Source of the DNA: VRUE01 sp036271315
GTDB lineage: Bacteria > Actinomycetota > Thermoleophilia > Solirubrobacterales > 70-9
Length of the DNA: 64,000 bases
Reading direction: 5' to 3'
NCBI GenBank assembly: GCA_036271315.1
Contig: DATBAV010000042.1
Coordinates: 62,001-126,000, forward strand
How positions within the stretch are numbered: position 1 is the first letter of the stretch; every line of letters begins with the position of its first letter. Position numbers and translations under genes: made by a program. The notes under the pieces were generated by a model. It did not search any database. It had not been told where the DNA came from and worked only from the letters and a program-made list of their open reading frames with translations. Shown one piece after another: positions 44,476 through 52,192 of the stretch.

Positions 44476-45380
44476 GCGAGCAGATCAAGGTCGCCTACTG
44501 GCCCGGCTGCGTCTCGCGCGGCTTCACCACCGAGCTGCACGGCTCGATGGCGATCGCCGCCCAGAAGCTCGACATCGAGTTGGTCGAACTCGACCGCGCC
44601 AACTGCTGCGGCGCCGGCGTCATCGCCGAGCACAACCAGGAGCTGGCCGACACGCTCAACGCCCGCACCTTCGCCCTCGCTCAGCAGACCGGCCTCTCGA
44701 TGATGAACATCTGCTCGACCTGCCAGGGCGCGCAGTCGGAGTGCCAGCAACGACTCGACGCCGACTCCTCCTACCGCGCCCACATCAACGAGGTGCTGAG
44801 CGGCCAGGGCCTCTCCTACGAGAAGGGCAAGGACGGCTTCACCAACAAGAACTTCCTCTGGTTGCTGGTCGAGGACTACGGCCTCGACCGCCTCGCCGAG
44901 AAGGTGACGCGCCCGCTCAGCGGCCTGCGCGTAGGCCCCTTCTACGGCTGCTATGTGGTCCGCCCCAAGGAGCGGCTCGGCTACGACGAGTTCCCCGAAC
45001 GCGATCTCTACCTGGAGAAGGTGATCGAGGCGCTCGGCGGCGAGGTCGTCGAGTACGACGGCGCCCGCAAGTGCTGCGGCTTTCCCGTGATCACGATGAA
45101 CCGCGACACCTCGCTGCGCCAGGCCGGCACCCACGTCGGCGACGCGCTCGACGCCGGCGCCGACTGCCTCGTCACCCCCTGCCCCCTCTGTCACCTCAAC
45201 CTCGACATGCAGCAGCCCGAGGCGGCCAAGGTGGTCAATAGGGACTTGGGCCTCGCGGTCCTGCATCTCCCCCAGCTCGTCTCGCTCGCCCTCGGCGCCT
45301 CGCCGAAGGAACTGGGGATGAGCAAGCACATCGCTTCGACCAAGTGGGTTGAAGAGCGGCTTGCTGCGGTTCCTGCCTGA
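44472..45380 (+). CDS. CCG-domain (HdrB/SdhE-like) subunit of succinate dehydrogenase
   Basis: 302 aa, GTG start overlapping the sdhB stop by 4 bases. Two CCG domains: first YWPGCVSRG ... NCCGAG ... CSTCQ (about 10-80), second FYGCYVVRP ... KCCGFP ... CPLC (about 155-240). Such proteins hold non-cubane [4Fe-4S] clusters in heterodisulfide reductase subunit B and replace the SdhC/SdhD membrane anchor in the atypical type E succinate dehydrogenases. No sdhC or sdhD lies in the operon. Probably transfers electrons to quinone or another acceptor at the membrane face. Confidence 0.9.
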   Translation: MSEQIKVAYWPGCVSRGFTTELHGSMAIAAQKLDIELVELDRANCCGAGVIAEHNQELADTLNARTFALAQQTGLSMMNICSTCQGAQSECQQRLDADSSYRAHINEVLSGQGLSYEKGKDGFTNKNFLWLLVEDYGLDRLAEKVTRPLSGLRVGPFYGCYVVRPKERLGYDEFPERDLYLEKVIEALGGEVVEYDGARKCCGFPVITMNRDTSLRQAGTHVGDALDAGADCLVTPCPLCHLNLDMQQPEAAKVVNRDLGLAVLHLPQLVSLALGASPKELGMSKHIASTKWVEERLAAVPA

Positions 45381-45400
45381 TTCGCTGACCTGAACGGGGT

Positions 45401-45468
45401 GAGCGCGTGCGCAGGGGTCTGCGGACGCGCTTCGCGCTGAGTGTCCGCAGACCCCTGCGCACGCGCTC
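45401..45468. repeat. inverted-arm element, family 2, copy E (26+16+26 bp)
   Basis: Perfect 26-bp inverted arms (45401-45426 and 45443-45468) around a 16-base loop that reads, on the minus strand, ACTCA followed by GCGC-GAA-GCGC. The copy at 39004-39071 has AACTC followed by CCGC-GAA-GCGG; the outermost pair of the small hairpin covaries. Arms are unrelated to those of the other copy. Lies 20 bp after the CCG-protein stop and could end the sdh transcript. Confidence 0.8.
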
Positions 45469-45591
45469 TTCTCGATTCGGAGAGCAGATCAAGCAGGATC
45501 AGCTCCAAGAAGTCCATCCACTCTGTCTCGAAAGCTCAAGGCTCTGGGACTTCGGCGAGCTCGGCACCTTGGAGCGAACCTCAGTCGGAGG

Positions 45592-45771
45592 TCAGTGGGT
45601 GGCGCGGATGATGCTTAGGACGATCGAGGCGATGCTTACGGCGACCATGGTTGCGGTGAGGCCGTGCATGATCAGGCGGAAGGTGAAGTCTCGGCGCTCT
45701 CGTTCCTTGATCTCGAGACGGTCGATGCGGTCCTCGAGGCGGTTGATTCTGGCTTCCTCCCAAGTCTCCAT
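45592..45771 (-). CDS. small single-span membrane protein with coiled-coil N-terminus
   Basis: 59 aa: METWEEARINRLEDRIDRLE is a charged heptad-like helix, followed by IKERERRDFTFRL and one membrane segment MHGLTATMVAVSIASIVLSI (about 36-56). Sense-like composition with alternating Glu/Arg is unlike a random antisense frame here. No good ribosome binding site. Such short coiled-coil/TM proteins are frequent in actinobacteria and usually unannotated. Function unknown. Confidence 0.6.
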   Translation of the reverse strand: METWEEARINRLEDRIDRLEIKERERRDFTFRLIMHGLTATMVAVSIASIVLSIIRATH

Positions 45772-45826
45772 GGGCGCTTAGTTTAGCAGACAAAAAGTTG
45801 CACACCGGAGGCGGGTGCGTGTTTGT

Positions 45827-47026
45827 TCAGCCAGCTCTGTCGAGGCCGACGCGGCGGGCCAGCCATTTGGCGCCGACAGTGTCGGTGAGGCCGTGGGCGA
45901 CGATCGAGCAGACGATCGCTATCGCGGCGATGTCGAAGATCAGGTTGCTGTCGGCGACGTCGGACTTGAGCACGAAGAGGGCGAAGAGCATCGAGGCGAC
46001 GCCCTTGGGGCCGAACCAGGCCATGAAGAGCTTCTGCGGGCGCGGGATGCCGGTTTTGATGAAGGAGATCATCACCGCCAGCGGCCTGGCGACGATCAGG
46101 GCGAAGACGACGAAGAGGATCAGCGGCGGGATGCTGTGGTGGAAGCCGGTGGCGACGATCAGGGCGCCGAAGACGAAGAAGGTCAGCACCTGCAGGATCG
46201 CGCTGGCGTTCTCGGCGAACTCGACGAAGCCCTCAGGCACGTCGCGCTCGGTTGCCGCCATCGCGATGCCGCAGACGAAGGCGGCGATCAGGCCGTTGCC
46301 GATCGTCACTTCGGCGAGGCCGAAGGCGAAGAGGGCGATGCCGACCGCGTAGATCCCCTCGTAGCGGGCGGTCATCCCGCCACCCGGCAGGTGGTGATGG
46401 AGGCGGCCGCCGAGGGTGCCGAGGCCGACGCCCACGGCGGCGCCAAAGAGAGCCTCGCCGACCAGCTTCGCCGCTTCGCCGCCCGGATCGCCGCCGGGGC
46501 CGGCGAGGACGAGGAAGAAGAGGACGAAGGGCAGGGCCAGCCCGTCGTTGAGGCCGGACTCGAGGTTGAGCGTGTGGCGAACCGAGGCCGGCACGATCCG
46601 CGAGGTGACGACGGCCGAGGTGACGACCGGATCGGTCGGCGAGAGCACCGCCGCCAGCAGCAGCGCCTCGGCCCAGCTCAGGTCAGGAAAAAGGCCCTTC
46701 GCGGCAAGCCCCAGCAGCGCCATCGTGATCGGCATCGCGATCACCAGCGCCCGCGCCACCGGGCTCCAGTGCTTACGCAACAGCTCTCGCTCGACGAACA
46801 TGCCGTCGGAGAACAGCGTCAGGATCAGCGCCAGCTCGACCAGCTGGACGATCGACTCGGATTTTGGGTCGATGTCGATGACGCCGACGGCGGCGAGCAG
46901 CACCCCCAGCGCCACCGAGAGCACCGAAGCCGAGAGCACAGTGCCCTTCATCACCCCCGAGAGCGCCGCGACGGCCGTCAGCAGCCCGCCGAAGATCAGC
47001 ACTCCGTCGCCGAAACCGATGCCCAT
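45827..47026 (-). CDS. CPA1-type cation:proton antiporter
   Basis: 399 aa, 12-13 membrane segments. Family motifs: LILTLFSDGMFVER, LLLAAVLSPTDPVVTSAVV (ion-site Asp in SPTDP), LNLESGLNDGLALPFVLFFL (the ND/GLND motif) and FMAWFGPKGVASMLFALF. Electroneutral Na+/H+ (or K+/H+) exchange, pH and salt balance. Its start is 6 bp after the asd stop on the same strand, so it belongs to the lysC-asd transcript although the function is unrelated. Confidence 0.92.
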   Translation of the reverse strand: MGIGFGDGVLIFGGLLTAVAALSGVMKGTVLSASVLSVALGVLLAAVGVIDIDPKSESIVQLVELALILTLFSDGMFVERELLRKHWSPVARALVIAMPITMALLGLAAKGLFPDLSWAEALLLAAVLSPTDPVVTSAVVTSRIVPASVRHTLNLESGLNDGLALPFVLFFLVLAGPGGDPGGEAAKLVGEALFGAAVGVGLGTLGGRLHHHLPGGGMTARYEGIYAVGIALFAFGLAEVTIGNGLIAAFVCGIAMAATERDVPEGFVEFAENASAILQVLTFFVFGALIVATGFHHSIPPLILFVVFALIVARPLAVMISFIKTGIPRPQKLFMAWFGPKGVASMLFALFVLKSDVADSNLIFDIAAIAIVCSIVAHGLTDTVGAKWLARRVGLDRAG

Positions 47027-47032
47027 TGGGGA

Positions 47033-48063
47033 TTATTCGCCGCTGTTGAGCAGGTTCCGCTCGATCAGCAGCTCGGCAACCTGCACCGCGTTGGTGGCGG
47101 CGCCCTTGCGCAGGTTGTCGCCGGCGACCCAGAGATTGAGGGTGCGCTCCTGGTCGAGGTCGCGGCGGATGCGGCCGACGAGGACGTCGTCTTTCCCGGC
47201 CGCGTCGAGCGCCATCGGGTACTTGCCGCTGGCGGGGTCGTCGACGACGATCACGCCGGGGGCCTCGGCGAGCAGGGCGCGGCAATCGTTGGGCGAGAGG
47301 TCCTCGCGGGTACGGACGTTGATCGACTCCGAGTGGCCGCTGATCACCGGCACGCGGGCGCAGGTGGCGGAGATCGCCACCTCGTCGCCGAAACCGAGGA
47401 TCTTGCGGGTCTCGGCCATCACCTTGCGCTCCTCGGTCGTGTAATCGTCGCCGTCCTTGAAGACCTCGACCTGGGGCAGCACGTTGAAGGCGATCTGGTG
47501 CGGGTAGATCTGGGCCGGGGGCACGGCTTCGCCCGCCAGCGAGGCCCGCGACTGGGCGAGCAGCTCCTCGATCGCCCGCTGGCCGGTACCGGAGACGGCC
47601 TGGTAGCTGGAGACGACGAGGCGCTCCAAGCCGACCGCGCGGTGGATCGGCGCCAGCGCCATCATCATCACCATCGTCGTGCAGTTGGGATTCGCGACGA
47701 TCCCCTTGTGATCGGCCGCCGCGTCGGGGTTGACTCCCGCGACCACGAGCGGCACCTCCTCGTACATGCGCCAGTAGCTGGTGTTGTCGACGACGACGGC
47801 GCCGGCCTCGACCAGCTGCGGCGCCCACTCGGCGCTGACCGAGCCGCCCGCGGAAGACAGCACGACATCCAACCCCTGGATCGTCTCCGAGCTGAGCGGC
47901 CGGCATTCCAAGGTCGAGCCGTTCCAAGCGATCTCGCGCCCGGCCGAGCGCTCGGAGGCAAACGGAATGACCTCAGCCGCTGGGAAGTCGCGTTCGGCGA
48001 GGATCTCGAGGATCGTCGAGCCGACAGCGCCGGTGGCGCCGAGTACGCCGACGCGGTACCCGC

Positions 48064-48067
<4 letters not shown>
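47033..48067 (-). CDS. asd: aspartate-semialdehyde dehydrogenase
   Basis: 344 aa. NADP-binding VGVLGATGAVGSTILEIL (7-24), SSAGGSVS, VVDNTSYWRM, catalytic Cys in IVANPNCTTMVMMM, SSYQAVSGTGQRAIEEL, and His in ARVPVISGHSESIN. Converts aspartyl phosphate to aspartate semialdehyde for Lys, Met, Thr and diaminopimelate. ATGA overlap with lysC. Confidence 0.95.
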
Positions 48068-49365
<1,298 letters not shown>

Positions 49366-49447
49366 AGAAAGCTGAGGATAAGTGGTCCTAAAGGCAAGCG
49401 CCCTGAAAACCGATGGATTCCCCATCGTGGAGCCAAGCACGACCGAA

Positions 49448-50536
49448 ATGCCGATGCTGTTGCCCGCTGGCGAGGGCGCCAGCCGCGATGAACGCCTCGT
49501 CGTCGCCAGCCGCATCTCCTCCCTGCTCGCCCGCGCGCACAGCGTCGCCGACGTTGCCGCGATCGCCGTGCGCGAGCTGCACGATTCCTTCGACTACTAC
49601 CTCGCCGTCGTCCAGCGCCTCGACGGCGATGGCTCGCTGCGGGTCGTCGCCGGAGCGGGGCCGCTGGCCGAGGAGGTCGACGACTTCCTCGCCGTCGAGC
49701 AGCCGGTCGAGATCGGCGTCAACGGGCGCGTCGCCCGCAGTGGCGAGCCGGCGATGGTCAACGACACCCGGCTCGACTCCGACTACCTGCACCGCAATCC
49801 CCGCACCGACCCCGGCTCGGAGCTCTCGCTGCCGATTCGCGTCGCCGGCACGGTCTGGGGCGTGCTCAACCTCGAGCAGGAGGACCCGGAAGCCTTCAAC
49901 GGCAACGACCTGCTGCTAGCCCACATCGTCGCTGGCCAGCTCGGTTCGGCGATTTACCGCTGCCAGCTCGTCGACGAGCTCGAGGGCGCCTTCCTGACCA
50001 CCCTCGGCGTGCTCGCGGACGCGGTCGAGCTGCAGGACGCCTACACCGCCGACCACGCCAATGAGGTCGCCGATCTCGCGGTGGCGGTCGGCAGGCGGAT
50101 GGGGATCGGCGGGGTCGAGCTCGACCGCCTGCGCTACGGCGCGCTGCTGCACGACGTCGGCAAGATCGGAGTCCCGGGCGAGCTGCTGCGCAAGGCCGGG
50201 CCGCTCAGCGCCGAGGAGCGGGAGAAGATGGACGCCCACACCGCGATCGGGGCCCGCATGCTCGAGCGCATCCCCTTCCTTGCCCCGGTCGCGCCGCTGG
50301 TCCGCTCAGCCCACGAGCGGGTCGATGGTGGTGGCTATCCCGACGGGTTGGTCGGCGATCGGATTCCCCGCGGGGCGATGATCATCGCCACCTGCGACGC
50401 CTATCACGCGATGACCTCGGATCGCTCCTACCGGCGAGCGATGCCGAAGCAGGCCGCGATTCGCGAGCTCGAAGCCAGCGCCGGGACGCAGTTCGACGCC
50501 GTCGTCGTCGCTGCCCTGATCGCCGAGCTCGAGTAG
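49448..50536 (+). CDS. GAF + HD-GYP cyclic-di-GMP phosphodiesterase-like protein
   Basis: About 362 aa from ATG 49448; the frame is open back to GTG 49382, but that would leave only 16 bp to the divergent lysC start. GAF domain about 20-165 (RISSLLARAHSVADVAAIAVRELHDSF; LPIRVAGTVWGVLNLEQEDPEAF). HD-GYP domain about 185-355: DHANEVADLAVAVG, LLHDVGKIGVPGELL, HTAIGARMLE, and AHERVDGGGYPDGL, DAYHAMTSDRSYRRAM. All metal ligands and the GYP loop are present, so c-di-GMP hydrolysis gated by a GAF signal is likely. Confidence 0.9.
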   Translation: MPMLLPAGEGASRDERLVVASRISSLLARAHSVADVAAIAVRELHDSFDYYLAVVQRLDGDGSLRVVAGAGPLAEEVDDFLAVEQPVEIGVNGRVARSGEPAMVNDTRLDSDYLHRNPRTDPGSELSLPIRVAGTVWGVLNLEQEDPEAFNGNDLLLAHIVAGQLGSAIYRCQLVDELEGAFLTTLGVLADAVELQDAYTADHANEVADLAVAVGRRMGIGGVELDRLRYGALLHDVGKIGVPGELLRKAGPLSAEEREKMDAHTAIGARMLERIPFLAPVAPLVRSAHERVDGGGYPDGLVGDRIPRGAMIIATCDAYHAMTSDRSYRRAMPKQAAIRELEASAGTQFDAVVVAALIAELE

Positions 50537-50545
50537 GGCTGGGCG

Positions 50546-50785
50546 CTACTCTCCGCCGGCGCCACCGAGGTTGCCGAGCATCGCGTGCTCGGCCATGCGG
50601 ATCAGGCCCAGGGCCATGTGCGGCCGCATGTCGCTGGTGCGCACGCGGACGTGGGAGCCGTGCGGGCCGATCACCTCGACGATCGTGCAGACGTCGCCGA
50701 TCTGGCAGTCCTCGCCGTAGTCGGCTTCCAGCGCCTCCATTTGCGCGGTCACCACCTGCCCCATCTTGCTCTGGTCGATCGGCAT
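50546..50785 (-). CDS. small uncharacterised protein
   Basis: 79 aa, soluble: QSKMGQVVTAQMEALEADYG, CQIGDVCTIVEVIGPHGSHVRVRTSDMRPH, MALGLIRMAEHAML. The beta-rich middle part resembles an OB-like or SH3-like barrel, but I recognise no family. A CRP-like palindrome lies 50 bp upstream of the start. It ends 10 bp after the convergent HD-GYP stop. Confidence 0.7.
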   Translation of the reverse strand: MPIDQSKMGQVVTAQMEALEADYGEDCQIGDVCTIVEVIGPHGSHVRVRTSDMRPHMALGLIRMAEHAMLGNLGGAGGE

Positions 50786-50834
50786 GGCCTAGGAGACTAC
50801 AGGCGCGCCCCGCACGGCTTCTCCCTGCCGGCAG

Positions 50835-50850
50835 CGTGATGCTAATCACA
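50835..50850. promoter_or_regulatory. CRP-like site CGTGA-N6-TCACA
   Basis: CGTGATGCTAATCACA; its inner 14 bases GTGATGCTAATCAC are identical to those at 51603-51616, upstream of the PadR operon, and form a perfect 5-bp-arm palindrome. Sited 50 bp upstream of the minus-strand 79-aa gene. Confidence 0.45.
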
Positions 50851-51114
50851 CCTATCCCATCTCCGTAGAGGCGAAGACGCCCAGATGGGCAAGCGCCAGC
50901 CCCCACTCTGCAATCGAAGTCTGGGGCAAATTGCTCGACGATCGCGCCCACCTCGGCCCCAACCTCGGGCAGAGCGTCGGCCAGAAGAACGGGCCGATCC
51001 TCGCCGAACGCTCTTCGGGGGATCGACGGAGAGGATTCGCCCGCGTCTACCGGTTGTCCTTCGTTGAAGATTCCTGCCGTCACCCTGAGGAACCTAGCTA
51101 GCTTTTGGCGCTTC

Positions 51115-51148
51115 TGTCAACTCACTTGACAAACGCTAGTCTGTCAAG
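51115..51148. promoter_or_regulatory. triple TGTCAA half-site array
   Basis: Three half-sites in alternating orientation: TGTCAA (51115-51120), TTGACA (51126-51131), TGTCAAG (51142-51148). They make two overlapping inverted repeats with 5- and 10-base spacers (the second with 7-bp arms CTTGACA/TGTCAAG). The middle one could also serve as a -35 box. The small HTH protein encoded at 51373 is a candidate ligand. Confidence 0.5.
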
Positions 51149-51160
51149 TAGCTTTACACT

Positions 51161-51376
51161 ATGCCTCCGGCCAACCGCCACGAGCCGAAGCGGGAGCTTG
51201 GAGTCCATTGCGAGGGCATCCTTGGCAACCTGAAGACCGGAATGCGTGGTGCTTATCAGCAGGTCTCCAACAAGTGGCTTCAGTCCTACCTGGACGAGTA
51301 CGCCTGGCGCTACAACGAACGTTTCCGCGATGGCCGCTCGATGTTCCACTCGCTCCTAGAGGAGGTAGCAAAGTGA
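51161..51376 (+). pseudogene. C-terminal remnant of an IS1595/ISXO2-like transposase
   Basis: 71 aa frame. ILGNLKTGMRGAYQQVSNKW followed by LQSYLDEYAWRYNERF and MFHSLLEEV corresponds to the last 50 residues of IS1595-family transposases (pattern: K-R/T-G-x-x-G-x-Y-H/Q-x-V-S-x-K-x-L-x-x-Y-x-D-E). The catalytic DDE core is absent and no terminal inverted repeats are visible, so it is inactive. Its frame is intact to a TGA that overlaps the GTG of the next small gene (GTGA), which is unusual for mere debris. Confidence 0.7.
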
Positions 51377-51585
51377 TCAGCGAGCAGGAACGAACGCTGC
51401 GCGAGATTGGCAAAGCCGCCAAGCGTCGGGCCAAGGCCGATGCGGACCGCCAGAAAGCAACCGAAGATCTGAGGGACTACTGCGAGGCGGCGAGGTTCGC
51501 CGGGGTCTCAATTACCCAGATTGCTTCTCATGCCGGTCTTTCCCGCCAGGGCGTTTACGACTTGCTGGCTTCGGCGCGACCTTAG
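51373..51585 (+). CDS. small helix-turn-helix protein
   Basis: 70 aa, GTG start overlapping the upstream TGA. N-terminal charged helix (ISEQERTLREIGKAAKRRAKADADRQKA), then a HTH: CEAARFAGVSITQIASHAGLSRQGVYDLLAS (about 37-67), similar to resolvase/TetR-type HTH units. Likely DNA-binding, perhaps a small regulator brought in with the transposon remnant. Translationally coupled to the remnant. Confidence 0.7.
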   Translation: MISEQERTLREIGKAAKRRAKADADRQKATEDLRDYCEAARFAGVSITQIASHAGLSRQGVYDLLASARP

Positions 51586-51601
51586 CCAGGTTGGCAGATA
51601 G

Positions 51602-51617
51602 TGTGATGCTAATCACT
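51602..51617. promoter_or_regulatory. CRP-like site TGTGA-N6-TCACT
   Basis: TGTGATGCTAATCACT lies 36 bp upstream of the padR start and just before the PadR-type operator. One mismatch to the E. coli CRP consensus. Its 14-base centre repeats exactly at 50836-50849. Confidence 0.5.
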
Positions 51618-51621
51618 TATT

Positions 51622-51646
51622 TAGATATATCGGCGCGATATATCTA
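51622..51646. promoter_or_regulatory. PadR operator palindrome
   Basis: TAGATATATCG-GCG-CGATATATCTA: perfect 11-bp arms with a 3-bp spacer, strikingly AT-rich for this genome and ending 6 bp before the padR GTG start. Size and AT-rich symmetry match PadR-family operators, so autorepression of the padR-MMPL operon is expected. Confidence 0.8.
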
Positions 51647-51652
51647 GTTGCC

Positions 51653-52192
51653 GTGGACCTGAGCCCCACCGCCTACGTCATCCTCGGCATGGTCAGCCGC
51701 GAGGCGCGGTCGGGCTACGAGATCAAGGGCGCGGTTGACGAATCCACGCGCTTCTTCTGGGCGGCCAGCTACGGACAGATCTACCCGGAGCTGAAGCGGC
51801 TCTCCGAGGCCGGCCTCATCGAGGGAGTCGACGCTCCCCGTGGGGAGCGCAAACGGACGGTCTACGCGATCACGGATGCGGGCATGGCGGCGCTGACGGA
51901 TTGGCTGCGCCAGCCGCCGCAAGCCTCTGAGATGCGCGAAGAAGGCCTCTTGAAGCTCTTCTTCTCCGGCGTCCTGCCGGCGGAGGACGCACTGGCGACT
52001 TTGCGGGCGATGCGCGAGCGGCGCCAGGAGCTGGCGACACGGCTGCGCGGCATGGAACCGGAGACCTTGGAGAAGGACCCCTTCTCGCTGATGGTGCTGC
52101 AGAGCGGAATCGAGTTCAACGAGTGGTTCGCAGACTGGTGCGAGCGCATGGAGGACCGTCTCCTCGCCGCCCAGAACGAAAGGAGCAGCTGA
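51653..52192 (+). CDS. PadR family transcriptional regulator
   Basis: 179 aa, GTG start. Winged helix at the N-terminus: TAYVILGMVSREARSGYEIKGAVDESTRFFWAASYGQIYPELKRLSEAGLIEG and RTVYAITDAGMAALTDWL. The C-terminal Vir_Clust-type helical domain (about 90-175) mediates dimerisation. TGATG overlap couples it to the MMPL exporter. Likely a drug- or lipid-responsive repressor binding 51622-51646. Confidence 0.93.
   Translation: MDLSPTAYVILGMVSREARSGYEIKGAVDESTRFFWAASYGQIYPELKRLSEAGLIEGVDAPRGERKRTVYAITDAGMAALTDWLRQPPQASEMREEGLLKLFFSGVLPAEDALATLRAMRERRQELATRLRGMEPETLEKDPFSLMVLQSGIEFNEWFADWCERMEDRLLAAQNERSS

Larger units (their letters stand above)
50786..51160. other. gene-free stretch with regulatory palindromes
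   Basis: 375 bp with no convincing gene. It contains a CRP-like palindrome (50835-50850) near the left gene and, at the right end, three TGTCAA half-sites (51115-51148) just before the transposase remnant. A frame of some 65 codons (for example VWGKLLDDRAHLGPNL) exists on the plus strand around 50,870-51,100 without a start or a recognisable family; it may be a relic. Confidence 0.5.

Noticed and set aside
45407..45781. Plus-strand frame of about 124 codons running through the 45.4 kb hairpin
   Set aside because: Its N-terminus is the translated hairpin (mirror-like RRGLRTRF / RRPLRTRS) and its remainder is antisense to the better 59-aa membrane protein.
50870..51100. Possible small coding frame in the 50.8-51.1 kb gap
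   Set aside because: No start codon with a ribosome binding site and no recognisable family; length is within what GC-rich DNA gives by chance.
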